Assembly (NCBI GenBank): GCA_016617855.1
Contig: JAECUM010001124.1
Span: 1-64,000, forward strand
DNA from: Megalonaias nervosa
Taxonomy: Eukaryota; Mollusca; Bivalvia; Unionida; Unionidae
Length of the DNA: 64,000 bases
Direction of reading: 5' to 3'
A program made the translations under genes and the position numbers. Position 1 is the stretch's first letter; every line of letters starts with the position of its first letter. Positions 1 to 13,145 of the stretch are shown piece by piece. Under the pieces are notes generated by a model, which searched no databases, was not told the DNA's origin, and worked only from the letters and a program-made list of their open reading frames with translations.

Positions 1-1144
1 AAATGAAAGAACGAGAGGTAAAATCACAAACGTATCATAGTTTCTTTAGATGGTGCTGAGACGTGTGGACGCCATCGCGGATGGATGAGAAATATATTCC
101 TAAAATTATTATCTGGGAATAAATTTGTACGGTGTCGTTGGAAGTATTAAAAATGTTTCTTGATTGGCTGTTATTGAAGAATACTGCTGTGATAATGTGT
201 GGCGATCATAGTCAACCACCACCTTTTGTTGGACAGTCTCCACACGAATGGTTAAAAACGTTTGTAGATTATTACGAAGAAACAAATGATGATCATAGGG
301 CTATTGATGAACCTCTGAAAGAATTTAAAATGTTAATCAGACTGCAGCCAGATAGAATACAGTGCGAAATAATGCGTGGAGTAATTCCAGAAACTGCTGT
401 GAATGAATTTTGGAATTTGTGGAAACCAAATGATTTGATAGTTGCAAGTAGAAAGATAGTCAGAGATACATTGTAAAAGAAATTATTCCTGCGGCACAAG
501 GAAAGATTTTCAAATCTACCTGTACCATTATGTTATCGACCAGCAGATACTCGACTGCAGAATATCGAAGTTGAAATTCCAGGAACTAATGAGAAACAAA
601 AACTTGTACTTAATGATATTGTTTAAGTTCCTGTCAGTGCTGTTACGAGCGCGTTAACGATGGATAAATCTCCATGGACATTAGGATACGCTATAACGAT
701 TCATTCATCACAAGGATTAACTATTTCTGATACAAATATTTGGATTATTGATGATCGGATCGAATGGTCAAATTTAGTTTATCTTGCGGTATCTCGAGTC
801 AGAAGAATATCTCATCTGGGCCGGTTATCATAGACAATGATAATATAATCGCTGACATCGTCAACGATGAAGTTGTCAAGAAAAAATTATCTGGGTATCG
901 ACAATCTGACAAAAAAAAAAATAACCGCGATTTCGATCTCGACGTTGAATTTATTATGACACTGAAACAACGACAGAATAATCACTGTACAAGTTGTAAC
1001 TAATATGTTGTGACAGTATTCGAATAATAATCCAAGACAGTTTACCGTGGATAGAATTAATAGTAGTCTTGGTCACACACGCGAAAATGTGATGCTGACC
1101 TGTCTTGAATGCAATCGACGTAGGGGTGCCAGTTTACAGAAGTG
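1..1144 (+). pseudogene. SF1 helicase with C-terminal HNH nuclease, degraded and 5'-truncated
   Basis: The sequence enters mid-gene. A Walker-B-like region with a stop lies near 105-125, followed by a longer open stretch (132-476) with GDHSQPPP, the equivalent of the GDxxQLPP motif III of Pif1/RecD-like helicases. Around 690-810 a changed frame gives TIHSSQGLT and YLAVSRV, the usual motif V/VI signatures. After another shift, 930-1140 encodes an HNH-type domain: a CxxC, then DRIN...GH..N, and a second CxxCN followed by RRG. Helicase-HNH fusions of this kind occur in some Polinton-like and large DNA virus genomes; that link is from general knowledge. At least three frame changes show it is dead. 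Confidence 0.65.
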
Positions 1145-2110
1145 AACGCGGTGGTAATTGTGTGTCTTGAGGAATTACTTGTAATTGTTCGCGTACAAAT
1201 CCACGTTGAGGAGCAGCTGAATCTAGTCTATAGATTGCAGGCCTACCTGTGGATCTAACCACGCTGGAAATTTTATGTGTTGTAACAATCCAGATAGGAT
1301 CAGTTGCTCTTTTTCTACCCCCTTCGAGTTCACCGGGTTCATATAAATATCTGACAGTTACGTTATCTAATACTGGTTGTTTTGAAAAGTCACGTCGTTG
1401 TACAGGTATATATTTTTTTGTGATCGCGACGGTGGGCTTCATAGAAGTTGCACGAGTAATTTCATTATTTAACGCTGCTATCACACTTGGTAATCTTGCA
1501 GCCCATTCACGAGATCTCGTATCTGCCTGAATTATTTCCTTCGCATACTGGTATCCAAATAATCTCTCAGCAAGTGTTCGATTAAATCGTTCAACGATTG
1601 CTTGATCGCGATGAATTGCGGTATGTCCTCGTCTGATTTGACGTTATGTTACTTCATCAACGACGATCCTGCACCAAGAAATTCTTTACCAGGATCAACC
1701 TGTAATAATTGCGGCCATCGTAGACATCTTGTGGTCCGAGTCCTCGTTGATAAATTCGTTCAAACGCAGATGCAACTTCAGTTGCTGTTTTAATTGATAA
1801 CGGCTCTGCTTCTTTATACCTACTTGCAAAGACAACGACAGTTAACGCGTATTTGTATGTGCGTGATCGACGTCTACATGTTTTAATAGTATCATGAGGT
1901 AAAAAAAAAAATATCTGCTTGATGAACTTCATTGGGAACGCTGACATCAAAATATGCGTGCTGAATTATTTTAGGCTGACAGGTAGATAGATTTGCCATA
2001 TTGCCTGTCGTGCTAACCACGCTGCAGCAACAGTTCGTGAGACTTTTGCTGCTTCAGCAAGTTTCCTAATCGCTGCTCTGCCCCTCCTTGGACTATAATA
2101 AACCGATTCC
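1134..2110 (-). pseudogene. Polinton-type integrase (rve fold), degraded
   Basis: On the minus strand, a piece at 1657-1950 reads FFLPHDTIKT, then YKYALTVV and YKEAEPLS, typical of the integrase core found in the transposon-derived protein family that includes worm F54H12.3. Another frame around 1560-1640 gives a DQAIVERFNRTLAERLFGYQ-like block, which carries the catalytic glutamate. The C-terminal part (1134-1484) is open and ends in QLQVIPQDTQLPP. Several frame changes and lost residues near the first catalytic aspartate make it non-functional. The family call is strong; exact ends are uncertain. Confidence 0.7.
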
Positions 2111-2130
2111 ATTATTATAGTCATCTATGA

Positions 2131-2642
2131 TTAATTACCGGCCCCTAACACTAGTTTACCTTTCGTCGCAGATTTTACTAGAAAACTAGCAAGTTTTTCT
2201 TGAGAGATTTATTTTTTATAGAATTTAACGAGTGAATCAGCTTCACATCTGCGAGGTGTCGTTGTTGTAGATCTTTATTTTTATACGCAACATCATGAAC
2301 GTGACACGCTTGATCAATTGCGTTTATTGGATACTCTCCAGGTCTTGGTTGATCTCGTTCGTCAAGTCGGATATCAAGTCTGGTTCCAGTACCACAGTAA
2401 TTATATCCAGGAATATGTTTTTCTCTTGGGCATATGGCCCATGGAGTTCCTGGTAATTTTCCCAGTGAAGCAGCGATATCACCACCTATCTTCGTACGAG
2501 ACGAAGTAAATTTGTATTTGCTTGTACCACATTTCATACGCTTGCATGTAAATGCACGCTTGTTATTTTTTGTTATTATTGTTGTTAATCCACTGGGGTG
2601 GGGTGGGGTGGATGCTCTGCATCGAACACAATATAAATTCAT
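2131..2642 (-). pseudogene. PX-like zinc domain fused to parvovirus-type phospholipase A2
   Basis: A 154-residue frame starts at an ATG (2642). Residues 1-45 carry two Cys pairs (YCVRC and CKRMKCG), resembling the small PX/DUF5679 zinc modules of adintovirus-like elements. Residues 75-130 carry a PLA2 signature: YNYCGTGT (calcium loop), then DQACHVHDVAY (catalytic His-Asp) and RHLAD. This matches the parvovirus VP1-type PLA2 fold, thought to act on membranes during virion entry; that role is inferred. A frame change near 2215 replaces the tail. The expected basic C-terminus continues in another frame to a stop at 2131. Both catalytic motifs are intact although the rest of the element is decayed. 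Confidence 0.7.
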
Positions 2643-2659
2643 ATTATTTATTATATTTG

Positions 2660-3125
2660 TACAATATGGATGTCATTGTCTGGTAAGACGCAATTATTGC
2701 TTAATTTGATAATGAGATGGCTGAAGTGGGATAAGTTATATTTAGTAGCACCATCCGTAGATGATCAGCGATGCTTAAAGATTTTAATGAAGAAGCGAAG
2801 TCGTTGGATGAAGACGTTGATAATGATATTGTTGATTTTAGCACCGATATTGATGAAGCTCCATCTTTGGATGATCTCGATGGACGTATTAATAATCTCG
2901 TAGTATATGATGATGTGATGCTGGACAGACAATCAAATCCAGACACAAAAACGCTGATATTATATATGTTACTCAGCGATATACACAAATACCAAAAGTG
3001 ATCAGAGATAACTGCAATCTTCTGGTTGTGTTTAATGAAGTCGATACACATACTGTGCGAAACATTCATCAGACATGGTGTTCAGGGGATATGGACATGA
3101 TAAAATTAAAAAATTTCTTCTCAAA
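2660..3125 (+). pseudogene. FtsK/HerA-type packaging ATPase, degraded
   Basis: The stretch at 2670-2760 encodes SLSGKTQLLLNL, a Walker A P-loop, followed by YLVAPSVDDQ. A second frame at 2771-3001 gives NNLVVYDDVMLD, a Walker B strand. A third at 2990-3110 gives IRDNCNLLVVFNEVD-type sequence, typical of the end of the ATPase. The gene therefore needs at least two frame changes. The family packages DNA into double-jelly-roll capsids. It diverges from the PX-PLA2 gene across a very short shared 5' region around 2643-2665. Confidence 0.65.
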
Positions 3126-5639
<2,514 letters not shown>

Positions 5640-6650
5640 AGATAACCTTCCCAATGCAGTCTTATTGAAACTGCCAAACATTTTTTCTTCTGCTATCTGA
5701 CTTTTAATAATATTGTCAACAATAGCATCCTGTTTCCCGAGGATTTCTTGCTGTCGTGCAGCTGGATCTCCGATATTTTTCAAAAATTCTATCGGCAACT
5801 ATTCTCTGCTTTTGCTTCTATAATACTCAATAGTCCCTACTCTTCCATCTTCTTGGCATCTTTATATGAAAGTTTTAATATCGTCCGATTTTTGGCAAGC
5901 AGAGCTTCTTTGATTGACTTAAGTAACTGAGAAGCAACATCTGCCGTTTGTTGCCGACCTAACTGTGCTTGTCGCAAAGCATTTTCTGAGCTCCTCAAGT
6001 TTTTCAGGGTTCATTTTATTTATCCTGAAACTCGATGATACCACAACGAAACATGTGTCTGCGATATCTGGCAAATCAATCAAACACAAAGAAATAGTGT
6101 TTACCCGGGCCAGTTGCTCTATGATAAAGCTCAGAATTTTTTTCTTTTGACACGTTACCGCATTGTTCTCATGATATGTTGCACATCGTTATTATCTAGA
6201 CCAGCAAATAATATAAAACTGCCAGTGTTTCGTCTGATAAATTGATCCACGTTGTAGTAGCCCTGATGACGATAAATGGCATTATAGCATTTGTTACGGG
6301 ACGGCGAAAAGTACAATTTAATCTTGTTAATTTCGCCATTGTTCAGCGGAATATCATCAAATACGATAATCTTATGCTCCGAAATATCAAATTCAGTCAC
6401 TTGAAATTATATCTTCTGGTTCTCTGATAATAAAAATATCATCGTCTACTCCGAATTCGTTTTTTGGTTTGTTGTTGTACTTGCTCAATATTTCGTACTT
6501 GAACTGTTACGGGTTGATCGTGTACATGTGAATTTTGTCGTAGTTTCGATTGTCTTTTAGTAGCAGGTTCAGCAGCAAATTTGTTTTTGCCAGATCCAGT
6601 TCGTCAAATAATAAGATAATGACTGTTAGGCAAATCGTGGCTGTGTTGTT
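5640..6650 (-). pseudogene. Polinton-type packaging ATPase and adjacent small gene, relic of a third element
   Basis: On the minus strand, 6560-6650 encodes a corrupted P-loop followed by NLLLNLLLKDNRNYDKI, and 6155-6400 encodes HKIIVFDDIPLN (Walker B) and then FSPSRNKCYN and IRRNTGSFILFAG, the usual end of the Polinton ATPase. It continues towards 5960 in broken frames. Downstream on the same strand (5640-5970) another frame encodes an Ala/Lys/Gln-rich segment that includes QQTADVASQLLKSIKEALL, probably a second small protein overlapping the ATPase end. The sequence differs from both other ATPases in the window, so it represents a third lineage. No terminal repeat was found. Confidence 0.6.
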
Positions 6651-6885
6651 GTTTAATACTGCTTGTTCTTCTTTGTGTTTGTTTCAGTGTTAAATAAGGG
6701 GTATTTTTCTTTCTTTGTTTAGAAAGATTTAATAGTCATATGTTCCTTTCTTTACTCTGTGTACATCTATGTTATGTATGCACATAATAGTGAGCACATG
6801 GGGATTTAATTCCTTCTAATTAGTTCTGTTATCATCTTTGTTTAAGGTCGTTACTATTATAATCATTATCATCATCATCGTCATC

Positions 6886-6930
<45 letters not shown>

Positions 6931-9323
6931 TAAATACTACATCTGTTCAATAACAATCACTCTTTCAATTTAGTGTCGCACAGTTTGGAGACTGAAAGAT
7001 TTAACGAATCAGCATAAACAATAAATCTGTCTTTTTATTATACAATTGAGAGCTCTTAGGCAGTTATATGCATTGAGTTGTCTACACCATGACATAGTCT
7101 CTGTGCTGTTATAACTTTTCTGTATATTAAAAAAATGATGCATTTTTCCATATGAAAGTTACATTCTTGTGAGTGTCAGTTTGGATTGATAATACCTGTA
7201 GCAAACGCTTTATTTCAACGTAGTGGTACATTTCTTCTTAATGCTTATTTAGATCGTATGATTCGAATAAGATCGACGTGTCAACATATCGTTTTTTGTC
7301 TGAGTTTCTCCTTGAGCTTTACTATAGTTCTGCCTATCATGATTAGACTAATCTGTAAAATAAATCTGTAAAGGCACCATTCCATTCACCAGTATTCATT
7401 ATGCTCGTACGTTTGTTTTCTATGTGAAACGATCTATTTTCACGTTTTCTACCCCTTAACTGGTTTATTTCATAAGACATGTCAGAAGAATATATGTACC
7501 TTCACATAACTGAATTCTCGAATTTTTGCAGAAGATTATTGGACTAAATTAGGACCCATGACATTGACAAATTCCCAAAATCTCTTAACTGACTGTTACC
7601 ATTGTAGAATTTGTTCTCAATTACGTTTGTTTTGAATAAATCCTAAATTCATTTTGTGGTGATATTGTTCACGTGCTGCTTATTCATATGTAACAAATTC
7701 TAAATTTGCATACGTATGAAATTTTCGTCTCATTTATTTTTGGAAGCATTAAATTAAGCAATAAATTCATCATTATTGAGTTATTTATATTTGGATTATT
7801 TATATACATTTCACTCATATGTAGTTTTTGGTAAATACTTTTAATGTATTTATTTCTTGTTTTGAAAAATGTTCGCATTTTTAAATTTGTAAAATCTTTT
7901 ATTAAAGATTTTCAATTTTGTTCTGTTTTACTATTTTAATCGATTGAAATGTTCGCATTTTAACTTTTAAATTTTCTAGAAAATGTAAGTTGTAAATGGA
8001 TTTTGAAATCTTTTAATTTTTTTTGTATCGTTTATAATTATTCATATTTGTAAATCATATCATTATAATTGAATTCGTCACACACTGGAAGAAATATTAT
8101 ATTGATATAACGAAACTGCATTTCCAAAATGGCACGTTTCCTATTTTTGATCTTTCTCTATACCCAGTGATATTTACGCAGTTATTTTATCTTATGCCTA
8201 GTTGTTATTTAAGATATCCGGTACAGTAGATTTCTAGTCATAAGCATTAGGTGTTTGCCAACAACGTATTTATTTGTAGAAGCTCCACTTTTTGTATATA
8301 CGTTTTGTTGATAAGATCCCGTATTATTTATGTGTGTCATTTGGATTTTTAACGTAGCTTTAACAATTGTTCAGTCATATCGCTACTATGTCTGCAGTGT
8401 GCCAGTTTATAGTGGTGTCTAGCACTGGGGCATCATGCTGTAGACATGTAGTATCATGTCCCATCCAGTCATAGTATCCTGACACCAGGCCGATCAGTTC
8501 TAGAACTAACCGCTTAATGCTAAGCGCCTAGCGAGGCAGCTTTTAGTACCATTTTTTTTTAAGTCATGGTATTACTGGACGCTTTAACCAGTAGGCCACT
8601 GGAGCGGTCCCCGTATTATTTATTTTATTTTCTTTCTTCATTTATTACCTCGAATAACATTTCATATTTGATTCACTTATTGGTGTGTGTCGATAACATA
8701 CTATACGATTTATTTTATTTGCTTTCTTGGCAAATTTTGTTTGGGCTTTAGATATTTAGGTGGACTTTTTAATCTCAAGGACGTAACTCTGCTTAAGTAC
8801 TGTCCTTGTTATTGCCATCTTCAATATATTATGGTTTATTTGAATGCACATTCTTTTGGAGTCAAATATGTTTGAACATTTACAAGCCTTTTCTAAGATT
8901 CGTTTTTTAAACAAAATGCGCGCAGATTAACAATTTATTTAATTTCTGTACTTCTGTAATTGTCTCATATTTTTAAAATATATTTTTAAAATGTGCAAAA
9001 ATTAACTTATGTGCAGTTAAAAAGAAGAAGTAACTCGTGCTGTCAATATATCACCCTTTTTATCATTTTGTATCTACAAAACAAATTGAAACAGCATGAT
9101 AGTATATTTCTAGAGATAATTTTACTAGTGGTTCAGAAATAATATTCCCGTGTGGAAAAGAAATAATGCAAATGTTTAAAAAATCTGAACAACTTTGTGT
9201 GCATGAGGCCCACTTTCTAAAGCAGCTTATCGTTGGATAGTTTACTTCTTTATAGAGTATTTTATAAGCATTACATGATATTACCATTAAAGAATGACAG
9301 TTTAAGCATCAAAATCACTATAT
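6651..9323. other. Gene-poor interval with SINE and simple repeats
   Basis: No coding sequence recognised. It contains ATC/ATT trinucleotide repeats (about 6862-6931) and a SINE (8331-8610). Parts of 7600-8700 resemble parts of 10240-11520. Confidence 0.6.
8331..8610 (-). mobile_element. tRNA-derived SINE, copy 1 (box B deleted)
   Basis: The minus strand starts with a tRNA-like promoter (box A around TGGTTAAAGCG) and then jumps into the SINE body, so the box B part is deleted. The body matches the copies at 10567-10911 and 36363-36690. It is bounded by a perfect 12-bp direct repeat CCGTATTATTTA at 8319-8330 and 8611-8622, the target-site duplication of retroposition. Confidence 0.85.
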
Positions 9324-9665
9324 CTATAGTGCTGTCAAAGAATGACACTTTACGAAGCCAGAAATAAATGAAGCAATATGTGTTGTCTTAATGTTTGAAA
9401 GCGTACCTCTTTTTCCATATTTCGTGTTTTTTTCCAGATGAGATTGACCGTCTATCAATTTTCGAACGACATAGATATCACCGTTTGGATCGATCCCGTG
9501 ATTCATCTTCAAGTCAAAGGTCAGAACTTGTGATACGCGATTGAGATGAAAGGACAACTCATTAGGGAGGTCAGGGTCACTAAGTGTCCGTTTGTCTGTC
9601 TCAAAACTAATGGTCACATCTTTCAGCCATGCCGTTTCAGAATCGGTATGTACTAGTAAAAACAT
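9324..9665 (-). CDS. Possible host exon, ADAM/ADAMTS-type prodomain-like
   Basis: The minus-strand frame starts MFLLVHTDSE and contains LPNELSFHLN, VLTFDLKMN and DGQSHLEKN. This resembles the reprolysin-type prodomain of ADAM/ADAMTS metalloproteases, where an LP-x-ELSF...LxFDLxxN pattern is common. A plausible splice donor (GAG then gtacgc) lies near 9400. The C-terminal part of the open frame would then be intron. No neighbouring exons were recognised within the window. The assignment rests on motif resemblance alone. Confidence 0.4.
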   Translation of the reverse strand: MFLLVHTDSETAWLKDVTISFETDKRTLSDPDLPNELSFHLNRVSQVLTFDLKMNHGIDPNGDIYVVRKLIDGQSHLEKNTKYGKRGTLSNIKTTHIASFISGFVKCHSLTAL

Positions 9666-9772
9666 GAGTAAGTAAAAGACTGAGAATACGAACCGAATAA
9701 ACGAACAGGTCCTCTTTCGTATAATTAATAAACAAAATCTAGTTATGATTTATTAATAGCTATATACATTAG

Positions 9773-9850
<78 letters not shown>

Positions 9851-9851
9851 C
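9773..9851. repeat. (TA)n-(CA)n microsatellite
   Basis: A run of about 30 TA units is followed by CA units. Confidence 0.95.
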
Positions 9852-10566
9852 TGGTATGAATGTAGAATGAGAGAGACGACAAGAAAGACGCCTTTCTTCA
9901 TTGTTAACTCAAGTACAGCCTGGCCGTTATAGGAACACTGATCGGATTAGCAATTAGAATCTAAATTATATACATTTAGTTGGGGCTAGATTATGTCAGT
10001 GATGGCTAGTTTGTTTCGGCCACGTTTCAGTTTTCTTAACGAACCATTTCGTATCACCTGCCTGAAATGTTTGAGTACTGGCTTATGTGGATACTTATAA
10101 AGAATTGTGTCATCGCCATTATCAACAATAGAAGAAATCTATATATATTGTTTGAATAAATCCTTCCGCACGTGCATCCTTCTATCCGTCCTTCCTAGAA
10201 TTAACTCACTACCACAAAGATCTGATTAATTAGTATTGTGGAATCTCCACACAATTACATTTGTTTTGAATGAATGCAAAGTCATTTCATAAAGATGCTG
10301 TTCACAGTTTGCTTATTCATATATCTAAATTCTTTTTAACTTTGCACTATCTTCTCACTTACTTTGTAAGCATTAAAACAAGCAATGATGTCTTCATCAC
10401 TGACTTTATTCTCTTTGTATTATTTAACATATATTTACTAATATTTATTTTCTGCTGGATGTTTTTAATGCAATTAGGTTTTCAATTATTTAAGTTTTGA
10501 ATTTTTAATTTTGTAAAGTTTGTTTTTAAAGGTTTACAATTTTCGTCTGTGTTACTATTCAATTGT

Positions 10567-10911
10567 AAACAAATGTGTGTGTGTGTGTGTGTGTGTGTGT
10601 GATTTAGATTTGTAACGTAGCGTTAACAATGTTTCAGTCATATCGCTACGATGTATGCAGTGTGACAGTTTATAGTGATGTCTAGCACTAGAGCATCCTG
10701 CCGCAGACATGTAGCATGATGTCCCATCTAGTCACATTATCCTGACACCAGGCCGACCAGTCCTAACACTACCTCTTAATGCTGAGCGCCATGTGAGGCA
10801 GCTGTTAGTACCATTTTTTAAAGTCTTTGGCATGACACGGCCGTGGCTCGAACCTGCGACCTCCATCATCCGAGGCGGACGCTCTAACCACTTGGACACC
10901 GGAGCCGTCTG
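10567..10911 (-). mobile_element. tRNA-derived SINE, copy 2 (complete promoter)
   Basis: On the minus strand both internal promoter boxes are present: box A around AGTGGTTAGAGCG and box B around GGTTCGAGCC, inside a tRNA-like head. The shared body follows, then a (CA)n tail, seen as (TG)n at 10574-10602 on the plus strand. The flanks share an imperfect repeat (GTAAACAAAT versus GTTAACAAAT). Confidence 0.85.
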
Positions 10912-11035
10912 TTAACAAATTTAAATATGTTTTAATTTTCAAATTTTGTTACAAAATGTAACCTGTAAGTTGATATTCATATGTGTTAGAACGTTTCGAC
11001 CGTTTATAATTATTTATGTTTGCAAATTCTCACAT

Positions 11036-11174
11036 TAGAATCTAATTCTTTTAACACTGGAAGTGATATTGTATTGAAAATGAATACCCCTATCGGTTAG
11101 TGTATATATTTAGAATCTAATTCCTTTAACACTGGAAGTGATATTGTATTGAAAATGAATACCCCTATCGGTTA

Positions 11175-11260
<86 letters not shown>
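11036..11260. repeat. 75-bp tandem duplication followed by (TA)n
   Basis: Two nearly identical 75-bp units (11036-11110 and 11111-11185) each end in GTGTATATAT. The second runs into a TA repeat of about 80 bp. Confidence 0.9.
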
Positions 11261-11262
<2 letters not shown>

Positions 11263-12251
11263 CCGGATCCTTCTCTATACCCAGTGTTCAATATGCACAA
11301 TTAGTGCGTACAAGCCTATTTGTCTTATGTCTTTTTGTTATTTTCGACATCCAGTACAACATATGTGGTGTAACGAGCATTAGGTGTATGTTCAGCGACA
11401 TTCTTCTTTGTAAAACCACCAGGTGTTTGCATAGACATTTTGTTTATACGTTCTACATGATTTTTTCCTTTCTTCATGTTGGCATGTCTTGATAACATTT
11501 CGCATGATGTCCTTTCGGGTCGTATCTATCGGAGTCTTTTACGCATGTATTCCGACCAAATACACGAGTTTACCAATAATATATGTACTGAGTATGTGAG
11601 GACAGATCGTATTTATTTGTATTAGACAATCATGATTGCTGAAGGAGGACATTATCAGAGAAATGAGTTTTTCAATACTGAGGTTTACTGAAAAGCTGCA
11701 ATCATTTTGTCCGACATTATTAAACGTTTAAAAAATGATGTATGAGCTTCCATATATTCAGATCGATCTATCTGATTGGATTCATATAGAGAAATAAAGG
11801 ACCAGACTTCACTTTAGTATAGGCTATTTCTACACGTTGAAAATGTATGCAGTTAGCAGAATGAGATTACACCAAAGTCGTCATGGGTTTACTTTGCCCA
11901 ATGGTCCATGAAGAAATTGCAATCCTTGCGTCAGAGATGTTGCGTAATAAGGTACCAGCCCATCCATCAAGGGATACAAATTTTCCTTCAAGGAGACCAG
12001 TGGACATAGTCATTAATTCCAAAATCTACACGTCCACTAATGTCCTTGAAGAAACAGGCAGTGTCCTTTGTGGACTTCATTGAAAAGACAATAGTGGACA
12101 TATTTGGCTATCAGTAATGATCTGACACTAAATGAAATGCGTTTTGTACATGTACTCATTCTAGGAATATAAAATAATGTACATGCTCTTCCGTCTGTAA
12201 TTGAACATATAAATATGTTATAATAAAAATACTGATATTTTGCTCTCTCTA

Positions 12252-12308
12252 TGTATGTATGTATGTATGTATGTATGTATCTATGTATGTATGTATGTAC
12301 GTATGTAT
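12252..12308. repeat. (ATGT)n microsatellite
   Basis: About 14 tetranucleotide units with two point changes. Confidence 0.9.
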
Positions 12309-12499
12309 TGACATTATTATCGCCAGCGGAAAAGGGACAATTTATTAATGCACATATTATTAGTTCGGAACATCTTTATTATAATTTCCATACCAATTCA
12401 ATGCACGATAAGCTATTGATAAAGAGGGCAAACGTTGAGATTGGGGCTAGAGACACCATGTGAAAAGGAACAATCAAAGATACCAACAAGAAGGAGAAT

Positions 12500-12501
<2 letters not shown>

Positions 12502-12555
<54 letters not shown>
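12502..12555. repeat. (TA)n microsatellite
   Basis: Uninterrupted TA dinucleotides. Confidence 0.95.
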
Positions 12556-12556
<1 letters not shown>

Positions 12557-13072
12557 TGTCAAGTGTAGTTCGTGAACATTGCTGGAGGGTGTTTGATTTG
12601 ATATGAAAACAATGTACTTCGGAAGAAAGTGTGAAACCACTCAGTCTAAGTGCAGCTTATGTAAGAAATCCAATCCCATATTAACACGTCCGGACTACAG
12701 ATTGGTAACAGGTTCAAACGTGTATTCGACTACATGCACATGCTTTAACGAAATGTCAAGGCAGAATATATATCTGCCACATGAATATTGAAAGCTACTC
12801 ATGCCACTCGCACATTATGCACACGCAATCTTGTTTTATCGTTGTTTTAAACCAAATGATTCAAATAGTGACGTGTAAGAGTTCTTATATCAATCTTCAT
12901 TTAAATTTAAAAGGAAAAACAATGTTATAGTGGGTGTTTGTAAGAATACTCAGAAAACCGGTTTTCATTATTTGGTGATCTGTACTTAACAGCACACGCA
13001 TACATGCACACATATGTGTATGTACATACATACACATCTACACATACATACGCATATGGCTACGTATTCATA

Positions 13073-13076
<4 letters not shown>

Positions 13077-13141
<65 letters not shown>
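13077..13141. repeat. (TA)n microsatellite
   Basis: Uninterrupted TA dinucleotides. Confidence 0.95.
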
Positions 13142-13145
<4 letters not shown>

